Positions 38,501 through 50,545 are shown, counted from the stretch's first letter. The stretch: 64,000 nucleotides of DNA from Rhododendron vialii (GCF_030253575.1 NC_080564.1:2214501-2278500), one strand, 5' to 3'. The notes: a model not told the origin generated them from the letters alone. Program-made: numbers and translations.

Positions 38501-40121
38501 TTATTGGGTTTGGTTATTGAGTTTTGGTTATTGGTAAAAGTTGTTAAGTTTGGTTATGGAATGAGTGGAATTTGGTTATTTGCTAAAAGACTTGTAACTT
38601 TGCTTATTACAATGTGAGGTATTTTTTTACCAATTTGCTTATTACAATGTGGATGCTCTTAGCACCTTGTTACAACAAATATATATCCTTATAATGATAC
38701 GCTGGAGTCTTGTGCCAACCATAGTTGGGAATTTTGTTTACTAGCCCTCCTTGCATTTGGATGGATGTGAAACAATAATTTTTTTCATAAGAAAAAACGT
38801 GAAGGCCAAGGGCCTGGTTAGTATTTTTTTTAGGGGGTCTATTTTGGTCTTCAAATTTTTTGGAAACGGAAAATGAATATTGTGACATGGCTGCGTTGGG
38901 ACTGTTCCATTTCTTAGTGTACTCAAGAATTTAGAAAGTCAGTAAACTGTTTTGAGAACTATTGTGTGTGTTTTATTGCCTTTTTATCTGTTCTGAAAAC
39001 AGAACAGTTCCTGAAGATGCTTCGATAATAGTGAAACTGTGAAAGGGTATTTTCAATTTTTTCTTGCCTAAAAGATGTGTTAAATGCCCGGACACGATCT
39101 TATGGTTTCTTTCAGCTATTCTTGAAAAACCTACATGGTTTCTCACTCAAAATGCTTACAATTGGAATTTATCTTCTGCAGCTTGAATATTTCGAGACCA
39201 TATTGAATCCACATTTTACATCTGATGCAAGGGAGTCTCTCAAGTCTTTACAAGGGGTGCTTTTGGAGAAAGCGACCGAGAGTGTGACAGAGGCTATAGA
39301 GACTCCAAGTCATCACCGGCGGCCCACCCGTGGGAGTGAGGATGCTCTTTCGGATGATAGGCAGCAAGGGATGACTGTATCACCTGATGACCTCATTGTA
39401 AGGATCCCCTTTATTTAATCTATAGCTCTGATATGTCCTTAGTACTGAGGATATTCGGGTTGACTAGAAGTTGATGTGTTTATGTTGGTTTTAATTTGTT
39501 TAATAATTTCAGTAGCTAGGTTCTCGGTTTGGATCATGCATATATGGAGGGATTTTATGAAGCAATTTTTTCCCCTTTCTTATCCCTTTTTTTCTTTCCT
39601 TATGGCAAATCCCTCAAAAAATTCAGGATCCGAAAAGAGTCTTAACGATATTAACTACAATATGCTGAAGAATTTGGACAAAGATATATGGAGTCATACA
39701 GAGTTTTATGACATTAAATACTGCAAAAAATGAAAATATCCGGAAGATCTGTAAATCTACGTCTAGTGATATTCTATGATGAAAACTACTTAAACCTAAT
39801 TCATTATGGCTTTCATTTATTAGACAAGTTCAATCTTTTAATATTTGGTTAGATGATATCTCTCATTTTGCTCCATGCATGTTTGTATATTCTTAGGCCC
39901 TGGCCCAGCAGTATAGCTCTGAACTACTTCAAGGGGAGCTTGAGCGAACTCGGATTAACACTGCGTGCTTTGTGGAGTCAATTGTGCTCGACTCAGTTCC
40001 AGAATCAGCCAGAGCCGCTTATGCTTCTTTCAGAGGATCAATGGATTCCCCCAGCAGGAACTTCAGAGGCAACTTGCAGCCTGTAGGATCCCCAGGTTTC
40101 TCCCGCCAAAGACGTAGATGA
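20573..40121 (+). CDS. SEC5: Exocyst complex component SEC5
   Basis: 21 exons with consistent GT-AG phases: 20573-20995, 22708-22856, 23538-23632, 24540-24734, 24927-25054, 25153-25311, 26116-26220, 28110-28184, 28536-28673, 28772-28963, 30772-30915, 32716-32842, 32918-33128, 35501-35616, 35703-35937, 36323-36416, 37499-37576, 37669-37725, 37944-38093, 39182-39397 and 39897-40121. The product is 1103 residues, the usual plant SEC5 length. It opens MSSDSGDLDEDELLQMAL with an acidic, low-complexity N-terminus. Family-typical blocks are KLLYFSESFDAKLFLSRIH, NFDCFVSCKTTID, AEKIRSVQGMLQRFRTLFN, FLNCLLDFAG, VLSNIGYCKDELS, GVRDAAVELLHTLVAVHAE, ANGFCQLMLELEYFET and FRGSMDSPSRNFRG near the end. SEC5 is one of eight exocyst subunits that tether secretory vesicles to the plasma membrane. 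No break or stop was seen. Introns are long and MITE-laden, and the gene converges on the SDG40-like gene. Confidence 0.95.
26963..27322. mobile_element. MITE in SEC5 intron 7
   Basis: TTAGAGCGAGTCTACCCTTG at the left is mirrored by ACGGGTGAACTTGCTAT at the right. Internal segments repeat TTGTGCCAAAAT. It is non-coding. Confidence 0.5.
27325..27570. mobile_element. Harbinger-like MITE in SEC5 intron 7
   Basis: GAGCATGTTTGTTTCGCTGG opens it and CAAACAAATGGGCGCT closes it as an imperfect inverted repeat. It directly abuts the preceding element. Confidence 0.45.
28964..30771. other. SEC5 intron 10 contents
   Basis: A 1.8-kb intron. Apart from CCACCACCACC-type low complexity near 29610 and an unplaced ORF-poor segment at 29880-30180, nothing is recognised. 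Confidence 0.4.
34284..34375. repeat. Short tandem duplication in SEC5 intron 13
   Basis: TAGGTCTACAA...TTTCCGAG...GTTTTGTAAAGAATTG occurs twice, offset by about 49 bp. Confidence 0.7.
34650..35010. repeat. GCCTAG-rich block in SEC5 intron 13
   Basis: Many GCCTAG/CTAGGC and CCGCCTAG motifs at both ends of about 360 bp (for example GGCGGGCAACGCCTAAAC at the left and CCGCCTAGCGCCTAGCC at the right). This suggests a degraded inverted-repeat element. It is much more GC-rich than the surrounding intron. Confidence 0.55.
38231..38661. mobile_element. AGAGCATCCGCAAT MITE in SEC5 intron 19
   Basis: Left TTAGAGCATCCGCAATGGG and right ACAATGTGGATGCTCTTAG are inverted. Internal TTTGGTTATTG motifs recur. 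An evidently related element lies at 62650-63268. Confidence 0.65.
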
Positions 40122-40431
40122 CTTTGTTCATACCCTTGTTCAAGTTTTGTTGTTTCTTTTGTTTTTCGATTTTCTCCATTTTTGTTTGTGGTGTGGTGTT
40201 GTATTGTATTAATTCATTTATTTTAGTGTTGAAAGTAATACACGTTGTCCATGATGAATTCATGTGCCTGCCGCTCTCATAATTTGGGTACCGAGCTTGT
40301 GAATTACACTCTCCAGCAGTTATCGAAAACAATGTATAGTTTTCAACTTAATCAACTGATGTAGTAGTGCTCTGAAATACGATTCCAGTTAACACGTATA
40401 CTTTTTTTACAAAAATGATTCGTGCACAGCA

Positions 40432-40611
40432 AGCTGTGCACAGCAGCCTTTTTCTCCCGCCTCGGGTCGCACAAAGATGATCGGAGCCGCTCATTTTGTT
40501 CAAAACATATCGTTTAAGGTCTCTGTAAAAAATGAGCTTCGTTCGATATCGTTTGAGGCGTTAACAAAACACCCAAAATCACTTCAGAATTTAAGCCTGC
40601 TGTGCACAGCT
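40432..40611. mobile_element. GATCGGAGCCGCTC-family element between SEC5 and SDG40-like
   Basis: Inverted ends AGCTGTGCACAGCAGCC (40432-40448) and GCCTGCTGTGCACAGC (to 40610) enclose GATGATCGGAGCCGCTC and CGATATCG. The rest of the 40122-41113 interval holds the two convergent genes' 3' ends and no other gene. Confidence 0.6.
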
Positions 40612-41113
40612 CCTTTTTTTATTCGGATTCTAAGTCAAATTCTTTATAAATCTAAGAGAGGAAAAAACAGAGGATTGCCGGGGTTTGAACAGGATTTAGA
40701 ACATAGAGAAAGGATAGCCTTGGGAGTTCCCTTTTACCCATTTTCCCTCCTAGAAGAGGGAAACCTGATGGTAATGGTTAGATGTCTTTTTCATGATTTT
40801 TCTTTTTAGGAGAAACAGACGCATATAGACATATTTTCCCAGGTTCGTGGTGGTGGTAAAATCATTACTTTTAGAAACTAGTCTAAATTTCCAAAGACAA
40901 TATCCAAGCTTCTATGGAGGATGAGAAATAGGTAGTACTTCTTTTGTCCCTTCAGGGACATCCGATACAATTGGAACGAAACAAAGAAATAGGTGCTTTT
41001 CCTTTTCTGTTCAAGAGAAGTGGATAGATGGAACATTGCTACTCCTAAGCATCTACATAAAAAAAAAAAAAGGGATCTACTGTAATGAAGAAATTGAAAT
41101 GTTTCACATCCAA

Positions 41114-44100
41114 TTATGGGTGCTTAGTTCTCATGGCTGAACGATCGTCAGAAACGATTCTGTTGATTACATCAGTACAATGAGTAATGCAGTCAGCTAG
41201 AATCCTCTTGTACCTGAGTCTCCACTGAACTGCCAATTTCCATCTCTCCATATATCTCCTTATCACCCTAAATTCACGCAGCTTCACACCACTTTCTTCA
41301 TTAATCAAACACCTATTTTCTAGGAAAGCACGGGCCTCACCTTCAAATGTCGACAGGACATTCTCAAGCTTCCCCGACCTTCCAAAATCTTCCATTCTGT
41401 CAATTTTGCGGATAAGTAATTTGTCGTCCTCAACTGATGTTGCAAAATTCATCAGAACAGCTTTGCAACTTTTTACCATCCATCCCATGACAATTTTCTC
41501 GTTCTCAGCTGATAGTTGGGATCCGGAATAAATGAGATGTCCAACAGAGCGCCTCTGGTTCTGAGGGGTTAGCCATAACCGTAGAGCTGAGAGTAGGGCA
41601 AAGGATGGTTTACCATTCTGGTGGATGTATAGTGAGTCCCTGGGCCATGAACAAGAGGAATAAACTTCCGGTTCTAAGGGAATAAAAGCCTTGTCATTTG
41701 GGTTTTCATCTAGGAGAAACCCATAGTGTTCAAGAAGCTCCAAATTTGTGTACGTCCCATAGCTTAGAAGCACCTGTAATCAACAAGCCACAGTAAGTAT
41801 AGCAGTCATGTCCAGAACAGTGTCACGAAAGAAAACGCAAACTGTTGTGCAAACGTCACATTCTACAAAAGCAACACAACACTTCAAGGCTATATGGAAA
41901 ACAACATTCCAGCATATCATCGAGCAAATGGCAACCAACAACTGGCATGTGGTCCACTTTTTCCCTAAAACATTTTGTTTGTAGTATTTGCTTCATCTGG
42001 TTTATGTTCTACTTTGTTTTGACTTCACGTAGTGAAGAGTTAGATTTCCAATTTCCTGTGAATTGAGGTTATTGTATATTTTCATCAGAGAATGAGGAGA
42101 AGCCTCTATGCTTGAAAGTGGTAAATACGGTTGTTCGTTATGCATCTGCACTGTGTGGGTGGATCCATGATCCATCCACCTCCTTTTACGGAAGTATCAC
42201 CAATTGACAATAAGCTGAACGAAGGGGCAATCGGTAAGAGCGCTATGGACATTATGTCCGAAAATTGTATTTTAAAAGGGCATCTAATCTTAACGAAGCG
42301 GAACGGAAAATGAATACATATAGCAGACCCAATTAACTTGGACACATGGCTTTGGTTTGGCTCCGTTTGGTTTGCATATACAAACACATCTGTATCCTAT
42401 AGCAAAAGCAATACTACAAGACCACAAATCAGCGCTAATGAAGTGGATTATTAAAGGACCAAGAAAGCTTCCCCTAGCACCTAAGTGACGTAAAAATGCA
42501 ATGAGCTAAATGAAAACAAGAACGATTACAGATACCTGCCCTCCTTTTTGGTAGTTTTTTCTAGCGTAGAAGCAATATGCTGAGACATCTTTCTCGTAGC
42601 CCCCATCCGTTAACCTTAGCAAATTTACATCAAGCTGCTCAACATCATATTGTTTTGTGGTTTCTCCATTCCATAAAGAAGAAGAGGCATTTCTCCAACT
42701 ACTTCGGCCATCAGTGACAAAGGAATCTTCAGAATCCAAGGCATCCTCCCCAGGTGCTGCGTAATTGAACAAGTCCCCCACGGGGCATAAACAGCCGGCA
42801 TCATCCCATGGTATGTGCAATGTACGGGAGGATATCTTCATTCATATGCCCAAAGTATCACATTATTACAACTGGGAAGCGAATGCAGAGGACTAAGATT
42901 CACAATATGGCAAGACTTCAAGCTAGTAACATAACCAAATTGATCAATAAGAGTTTTGGCTTTGGCCTAATGGATAATTTGAGCATCAGCTCAGTCAATG
43001 GCTAGATAAGTTTTTCTGACGTGACTGATCGATTCAGGAATTAGGATCAACACACTTATGGGGTACATTTTTATGCTGTGAAGTTGAACATCAAATCCAC
43101 TTACAGTTGCAGAAGCCCAAACCCAAGCCCTAAAAGTAAGGGTACGACTCTTCAAGTTAAGTTCTTTCATGAGGGAAATAGCTTCTATCCAGCTGAATTC
43201 AGCCTTCGATGTAGCCTTTTCTGCAGCCCAAATGGCAACATCGACCTAAAATCATATCAAATACTTCAGGATCTTTTTTGTTCCTTCATTTTTACTAAAA
43301 CAAAATCTGAATTTGTGACAAAAGTACAAAAAAATCGAAAGTTGGAAAACAAACTTGTAAAGCTTCTGTCTCAAAATGACCCCAACATGCTAGGGTGTCA
43401 TAACTGCGGGGCAACTCCATCAGGTAAGGGTACCACCAAGAACTCTTTCTCTTGTTCATTTCATACAACAAACAAACAGTAAATATCTGCATTTCAGAAA
43501 CTGTTTAGAAAGTGTTCAAAGATCAGACTGACTCAACCACATGACCAATTGTAAATCAATTAAAATTCCATTGAATTGCCGAGAAAAAATTGAAATGGCC
43601 TGATACAATCCCATAAATGGGAAGTTTCATTCTTCTAGCAGATAGATCTTGGTCTTGCTGAGTATTTTGGTTTCCCTTTACTCCTATAATTATCTGCCTA
43701 GACTCAGATTTATGGTGCCCTTTTGCCTAAACTTCACAAGAAGTCCCAAAATGCAATGTGGCAGCAATGCATCCCTTCTTGATATTTTCTGGTCTGTATA
43801 CAGTAACCCCTCTTTCCATGGGTCTCGCAATAACAATAGGTTTGAATTGAGATAAGGTCAAAATACAATTCCTTACATATCTAACCACCTTCAAAGTAGC
43901 GAATTCTTTTCTTCTTTTATAGGCACTTCCGACTGTGAGAAAGGAAGAGAAAAGAAAGGGTCGTCGTTTCTCACCAATTCCCACCAAAAGTGATGAGATT
44001 TTATGAGAAACAAAACGACCCAATAAAGATTCATCTTTCTTGTTTATTTTTCATTTTTTCTAACAATTTCTCGTCTCTTCTAGCGATCCAAAACGACTCA

Positions 44101-44843
44101 TCTCTTCAAAGCGAAAGACCTCTCCTTTATTTACTTTCCTCACCAACCAAAGGAGTTGTCAGCTTCTATATACTTCTTTAACTATGCTAATAATAATAAT
44201 TCAATTCTTCAAATTGTAAATCCTAGTACTTTTTGATATATCACGTTCAGCTTACACACACCTCGACTAATCTTGGGACCAATCTCAATGTCTACAAGCA
44301 GGGGCCTGTACATCCTAGTACTTAAACAATAAACACTACATATATGCAACTCACGACAGGCTACTCAAATTTCCTCACCAATTAAGTAAAGATTAGCCAA
44401 TACAAACCTGAGTGGAGGAGAGAGAAGGGTATTTATTAACAGCAACGGAAAGTTTCTCGTCTCTCATCAGACTCTCCCTCATCATTAGGGCAGATTTTGG
44501 AACCCTAAGAATTAACTCCCCCTTTCTAAGATCACGGGCAGCTACTAAGCCTCTCCTGCATCATACATAAAAAATTTCCATTTTTCTTTCCGGGTATATA
44601 AGTTGATTTAATCAAGAATATATCTTGATTTCCATATCTAATTACAAACGTACATACATATATTTCCACATAAATATGCGTTTAATAGATTTGGGAAATC
44701 ATTACCCGCCGGCATCAGGGAAAAATGAGACGCAGAGAGATTGACCGAGACAGGATGAGGATTCGGGTGGCTGGTTAGAATCAGAAATTCCAAGCTCAGA
44801 TGCCCATTTCAGGAAGCTTTCCAGGTTTTCTCGTTCTTCTTCT

Positions 44844-44848
<5 letters not shown>
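41114..44848 (-). CDS. SDG40: SET-domain protein lysine methyltransferase, SDG40-like (Rubisco LSMT family)
   Basis: On the - strand six exons join in phase: 44848-44706, 44555-44408, 43486-43355, 43245-43105, 42835-42536 and 41773-41114, giving 507 residues. The start MEEEERENLESFLKWASELG follows a GA-rich leader. The SET domain opens with GGRGLVAARDLRKGELILRV, continues VCLLYEMNKRKSSWWYPYL and ELPRSYDTLACW, and closes with CPVGDLFNYAAPGE and SYGTYTNLELLEHYGF. The C-terminal half is helical, as in the Rubisco-LSMT substrate-binding domain. The D-x-x-N-H motif of active LSMT-type enzymes reads DLFNY here; I believe this is shared with other SDG40 proteins but cannot check it. Substrate unknown. 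It is convergent with SEC5, with 3' ends about 1 kb apart. No frameshift seen. Confidence 0.9.

Positions 44849-44880
<32 letters not shown>
44849..44880. repeat. (CT)n microsatellite abutting SDG40-like start
   Basis: On the coding (-) strand this is a GA run immediately before the ATG, so probably in the 5' leader. Confidence 0.9.
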
Positions 44881-44883
<3 letters not shown>

Positions 44884-45184
44884 TTTTTTGCTCTCATGAA
44901 TTTGCACTGCAGTGGCTAGACGAAAGACTAGCCTTCGGAATGATAAATAAATACTTATTTTTTTTTAAAAAGATAATTTTAAGTTTAAAAATTATATGTT
45001 TACATAAATAATTTTTCTATTAATATGGATCTTATTTGATAGATCTCATTGAGATCTTTAATATGGTGCAAAAAAAATTAAAAAATTATTTTTCATTTAC
45101 ATTATTTTTGAGTTTGAAAATACAGTATGAAATAAATACTTACGGAGTATTTTTTAAGAAGGTGTTCTGGAACGGGGCCTTAGT

Positions 45185-45560
45185 TTCAAAACCAGTTTTG
45201 ACAGTTTTCCCAAAAAGCCACTTGGTTTTTTTTGAACATTTTTTGTTTTTTTTTTTCTCTTTATTCAATTTTTTGTTGGTGTTGGTTAGTTTTGTGTCAA
45301 TTTTTTTGTGAATTAATGATTCGCCTCATAACAAAAACTGGAAAAATTCGAAAAGATGGACTTTTTAAGTTCTTTTATGATATTTTCATAATTCCCAAAA
45401 AAAAGAGAGGGTAAAAGTCATAATTTTAACTTTTCAAATTTTTCTTGTTGAGATAAATCAATAATCTACAAAAAGTTGACGCAAAATTAACAAATGCCAA
45501 AAAAATTTGAATGAGGACAAAACAAAAAAGCAAAGTTGGATTTTTTTGGAAAACTATTCC
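45185..45560. mobile_element. AT-rich foldback, TTGACGCAAAAYTAACAAAYGC family
   Basis: The right half has GTTGACGCAAAATTAACAAA. The left half has the inverse pattern (TTTTGTGTCAATTTTTTTG). Relatives lie at 56215-56400, 56811-57162 and 62030-62400. Confidence 0.55.
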
Positions 45561-45837
45561 TAAGACCAACTGAGGCTAGTTCAAATGGTCAAGACTCTTA
45601 CACCTCACTATAAAGTTAGGAGTTCGAATCTTCCCACTTGCATGTGTGAGTGTTCTTTTCTTAGAGAGCTTTTCTTTCTTTTTTTTGTTTCTACCCTATA
45701 ATGCGCTTATTTGTTGTATGGGAAGTTGTTGGGCTTGGTTGTCTCTTAGATTCTCACAATTGATACAGTGTCTTGAATTTGTACTTTGTATTTTCATAAA
45801 TGATGTAAAAGGATCTTATCGATTGAAAAAAAAAAAT
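45560..45837 (+). mobile_element. tRNA-derived SINE
   Basis: Box A-like GGCTAGTTCAAATGG (45574-45588), box B GAGTTCGAATC (45620-45630) and a terminal A tract (45827-45837) give a SINE layout of about 278 bp. Confidence 0.6.
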
Positions 45838-45850
45838 AGAAGGGAAATAA

Positions 45851-46614
45851 AGCTCCGTTCCGAAAACCTTCTTAAAAAATAAGTACTTATTTTGCCACTT
45901 CTCATTCAAAAATAAGAAGGGTTATTCCACAAAACCCAAATAAAAAGTTTCTTTCACATTTTCAAATTCAAAAATAATGTAAATGAAAAAAAAAATTCAA
46001 TTTTTTTGCACCGTATTAAAGATCTCAATGAGATCTATCAAATAAGATCTATAGTAGTAGGAAAATTATTTGCATAAACACATAATTTTTGAGCTTGAAG
46101 TTGCCTTATACAAAAAACAAGACTATTGCTATGATAATGGGCGTCGGAAGAGGGAAATCGTACCAGCGGCCGCGCCGGGCCGTCTCCGGCCACCGGACGG
46201 CCGATCCGAGCGGTCCAAAAATTCTAAAAAAAAAAAACAAGGGGTGAGCACGGGAATCAACGGCATCCGAGGTGTGTAGGGTACTTGATCCGAGCATCCC
46301 TTTTTCATGTATATATGATCAAGCATACTACACAGAAAAGGGATGCTCGGATCAAGCACCCTACACACCTCGGATGTCGTTGATTCTCACGTAGGCTCCC
46401 TCGGTTTTTTTTTTTTTGAATTTTTGGACGGCTCGGATCGGCCGTCCGGTGGCCGGAGAAGGCTCGGCGCGGCCGTCAGTACGATTTCCCTCCTCGGCGC
46501 CCATTGGTACCTATGTAAATTCTCAAAAAATAAGTACTACCTTCTTATTTTTTTGGAACAACTTTTATTATTGGACAAAAAATAAGTTCTTATTTATTTT
46601 CTGGAACGGGCTCT
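45851..46614. mobile_element. Outer MITE with nested palindrome
   Basis: GCTCCGTTCCGAAAACC and TTAAAAAATAAGTACTTATT at the left are inverted at the right (AATAAGTTCTTATTTATTTT and CTGGAACGGGCTC). A partial relative ends at about 45182 (TTCTGGAACGGGGCC). Confidence 0.6.
46136..46505. mobile_element. GC-rich palindromic element nested inside
   Basis: The left arm (46136-46310) starts TGGGCGTCGGAAGAGGGAAA and the right arm (about 46330-46505) is its near-perfect inverse, ending GATTTCCCTCCTCGGCGCCC. The arms include GGCCACCGGACGGCCGATCC. It is GC-rich in an AT-rich setting. Confidence 0.75.
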
Positions 46615-47294
46615 AAGCCTCTCTGCTCCATCTAGCGCGAAGGGAAACTCGGCTGAAGTCTTTTTTTGGGGGGTCCTGGACTTTTTGACCCATTTTGTTG
46701 ACAGATTGCCTCGAAAAGAGGAGAGGAGAGGAGCTGGACTGGGCTATTGACCGGCCCAATAAAATCCTAGGTTTCTACAATTAACTTTGGGAAAATTACG
46801 GCAAAGACATGGTTTTGATAATTAATATTCGTTAAGGACATTTTCAGAATTAACAAATATTCTCAGCATATTCTTGATGGATATTAATTATCAAAACACG
46901 TCCTGAACCATCATTTTCCCATTAACTTTCTCTACCTTCTAGTTTGAGTTTGTATTGAAAGCGGCCCAATAATACTTGCATGATTTTGGATCAAACTTAC
47001 ACATTATTGCACACCTCAAGAGTAACATACTCTACCATACGAACTATACTATACCATACGAACTGATACAAGTATTGGTGCACCTAAAATATATTCGCAT
47101 TTGTTCGTAATTTTTTTTAAATGAGCGGATGTCCAGACCAGCTTGCATGTATCTCGATTAATTTCAAGGTCCTAAAGTCAACGACCGTACAAACCCTCTA
47201 GGGGTCCACTTATTTGCTTTCTCATGCTCACTTGACGAAACCCCTTTGGTGCATTTAATATACATTTATTTTTGTTAGTTCCCAATACGCCACT

Positions 47295-47625
47295 AAGAGC
47301 ATCTCCAATTCTTACTCTTTTTTCACCCAAATTTGGGTAAAGATTTTGGTGAGAAGTTTGATTTGGGTAAGGCATCTCCAATACTAAATCCATATTTTTA
47401 CCCAAATGAATGACACATATGTAATTGAGTGGCACGCTTGTAATTAATGAGAGTGAAAAGAGGGTTTTAAAGAAATGGATATAGGTTTAAGTTTCCCAAA
47501 ATTTGGGTGATAAAATGGATAGTACTCGAAAAAGAGTTGGCAAATGGGTATGACATTGAAGATAAATTTTTAAGTTTTTCACTCAAATTTTGAATATGAA
47601 TAATAAAATGGAAAAGAATTGAAGA
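47295..47625. mobile_element. AGAGCATCTC MITE, uninterrupted copy
   Basis: It begins AAGAGCATCTCCAATTCTTA and shares CACCCAAATTTGGGTAAA and the downstream layout with the 17212-18167 element, without the LTR insert. Its right end is degenerate. Confidence 0.65.
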
Positions 47626-47664
47626 TACGCATTGCACTTTATATCCTGGGTCTCTAGCAACTAA

Positions 47665-48750
47665 TGTAACGCCCCAAGCAGACCACTAGCCCAGTACCTT
47701 GATTTTGATCCACAGGCCACACCACATGGCCCAAAAGCTTAAGCACAAGGTACTAGTAGTAGCCCACAAGGTTTGTTATATACCCAAGATCATCCATGTA
47801 GACTTCCGATGTGGGACGGGGTGTTACAATCTCTCCAACTTTATAGCCTCGCGCCCTTGCGAGGGGTTGAGCACTATAATCACCATTATAAATCAAACCA
47901 ACAACCAAATCAAACCAAACTCCAAGGGCCCACACGGTCGTGTACATGGATTGCTTTGATACCACCTGTAACGTCCCAAGCAAACCACTGGCCCAGTACC
48001 CTGATTTTGATCCACAGGCCACACCACATGGCCCAAAAGCTTAAGTACAAGGTACTAGTAGTAGCCCACAAAGTTTGTTATATGCCCAAAATCATCCATG
48101 TAGACTTCCGATGTGGGACGGGGTGTTACAATCTCCCCAACTTTATAGCCTCGCGCCCTCGCGAGGGGTTGAGCACTATAATCACCATTATAAACCAAAC
48201 CAACAACCAAATCAAACCAAACTCCAAGGGCCCACACGGTCGTGTACATGGATGGCTCTGATACCACCTGTAACGGTCCAAGCAGACCACTGGCCCAGTA
48301 CCCCGATTTTGATCCACAAGCCACACCACATGGCCCAAAAGCTTAAGCACAAGGTACTAGTAGTAGCCCACAAGATTTGTTATATGCCCAAGATCATCCA
48401 TGTAAACTTCCGATGTGGGACGGGGTGTTACAATCTCCCCAACTTTATAGCCTCGTGCCCTCGCGAGGGGTTGAGCACCATAATCACCATTATAAATCAA
48501 ACCAAACTCCAAGGGCCCACACGGTCGTGTACATGGATGGCTCTGATACTACTTGTAACGCCCCGAGCAGACCACTGACCCAGTACCTTGATTTTGATCC
48601 ACAAGTCACACCACATGGCCCAAAAGCTTAAGCACAAAGTACTAGTAGTAGCCCACAAGATTTGTTATATGCCCAAGATCATCCATGTAAACTTTCGATG
48701 TGAGACGGGGTGTTACAATTTCTCCAACTTTATAGCCTCGTGCGGGATGT
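47665..48750. repeat. Tandem array, about 302-bp unit, 3.6 copies
   Basis: Units start TGTAACGCCCCAAGC-like at 47665, 47967, 48269 and 48554. The first two periods are exactly 302 bp, the third is 285 (a 17-bp loss). Each unit carries TGTAACRYCC at one side and GGGGTGTTACA about 150 bp later, so each contains an inverted-ended sub-block. ORFs inside are artefacts of repeat conservation. Confidence 0.9.
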
Positions 48751-48988
48751 TACAACTAATGCCATCAAGAACGTATACTTTGACAAATGACAGGTGGAAA
48801 GCCAAGCCTAATAGTTCCCTGATAGGGTTTGATGGTTGACGGTGTGAGGTAAGGGATGGGGACACATGGTTGGAGGATGTACCTACACTAGATAACGAAC
48901 GAAATGGTGATGATGTGGGTGTCACGTGTTCACTTATAATTACTTGGAAGCTTTGAAAAGTACATATTTAATGCTTTCCACAACCACG

Positions 48989-49975
48989 GATGTGAAAGTG
49001 CCATCAACCTACTTTTCGCTAGCTATAGAAGAGGCGATTCACATTTCGCCTTTTTACCTCAAACGCCTCTTCGCCCTAAGTTTTCTGTAACAGTAAAATA
49101 ACTACTCCCTCCGTCCAAATTTACTTGTCTCAGTTCTATTCTAACTGGATTAAAAAATTAGTTATATCTTTAAATTGGTAATGAATTTTATATCCAATAT
49201 GGATCTTGTTTGATAGATCTCGATTTGTTCTATAATACAATGTTTTCGAAATCATCTAAAACATTATAAATTACAAGATATAATCAATTGAAAAGTGGCA
49301 CGAACTCCAAAAAGTGACAACTAAATTGGGACGGAGGGAGTATCATTTTTACAAAGAAAATTTACGTATATCCAAGGGAAATTGATAATGCTAAAATCCT
49401 TTTTGTTTCTGTTAATTTTTTTTTTATTTCTATCAAAACTCAAGGTTTGTTTTTCATTGCATGACTTAATTGTCATCCAACACGCCTTATGATATGGGGT
49501 TTCAAGGGGCATTTTCGTAAAGGAGATGGTGTAATGGAGGACAATTAAGTCATGCAATGAAAGACACACCTTGAGTTTTGGTAGGAACAAGATGTGAAAG
49601 TGCCATCAACCTACTTTTTGCTAGCTGTAGAAGAGACGATTCACATTTCGCCTTTTTCCTTCAAACGCCTCTTCACCCTAAGTTTTTAGTAACAGTATAA
49701 CTCTATCTTTTTTACAAAGAAAATTAATGTATATTCAAAGGGAATTGATAATGCCAAAACCCTTTTTGTTTCTGTCAAAACTCTTTTTGTTTCTACCAAA
49801 ACTCAAGGTGTGTTTTTCATTGCATAACTTAATTATCATCCAACACACCTTATGATATGGGATTTCAAGGGGCATTTTCATAAATCAGGTGGTATAGTGG
49901 AGGGCAATTAAGTTAAGCAATGAAAAGCACACCTTGAGTTTTGGTAGAAACAAAAGGGATTTTGGCATTATTAGC
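48989..49975. repeat. Segmental direct duplication with foldback elements
   Basis: Unit A (48989-49590) and unit B (49591-49975) both begin GATGTGAAAGTGCCATCAAC, pass through CTCAAGGTTTG/CTCAAGGTGTG and contain a palindromic element (about 49381-49590 and 49735-49975). A Stowaway sits only in unit A. A third copy of the palindrome is at 61441-61613. Confidence 0.8.
49105..49340. mobile_element. Stowaway MITE with paralogous empty site
   Basis: It starts CTCCCTCCGTCC and ends GGACGGAGGGAG, with TA on both sides (49103-49104, 49341-49342). The corresponding position in unit B of the surrounding duplication has a single TA and no element. Confidence 0.88.
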
Positions 49976-50545
49976 TCCCTATCCAAATAGTTACTAGAAT
50001 ATAAATAAGCAATTAATATTAGTTCTAACAGTACTATAACTATAATTAGGTTGTTCTCCGATTCAAATAATCTTATACTTTGATCTGAAAACAATTTCTT
50101 CTAACTAGTAGTATTTCATAAAACAATAACCAAATGTAAACCAACCCCGTTCCACTAATAACTAAAATAAGTAGTACAGAGTATTTATTTTAGAATTAAA
50201 AGTGATGTATTGAAAGAGAATGATCTGTCTCGTAAAATGAAAAATAAGTATTTAAAAAATAAGAATCTTAGTATAACGGAGCCTGAATACATGGGTGTTG
50301 TAGTTACAAATAAAAATAAAAATTAGAAATTACAGAACCATTTACATAATGTATTGTGCATATATAGAAGAAAAGAATACATAATACTACTATTATATTT
50401 ATAAAGAAAGTTTATACTTTTTCTTGAAAAAAAATATATCGTGAGATATACTCTTCATCCCATAAAATTATGGTGGCGGGCGGCGACTTAATTCTCTCAT
50501 TTTCACCCACCACCAGCTTTTGGTTTCGATTAACCATAAACAAAC
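49976..50545. other. No gene recognised
   Basis: AT-rich. The segment at 50160-50285 resembles an end of the AAGTACTTATT / GGAACGG element family. Nothing else is seen. Confidence 0.4.

Noticed and set aside
47773-48631. Overlapping 160-codon ORFs on both strands
   Set aside because: They follow the 302-bp tandem unit and are shadows of repeat conservation.
47665-48750. CRISPR-like array
   Set aside because: Long, nearly identical contiguous units without unique spacers, in a plant genome.
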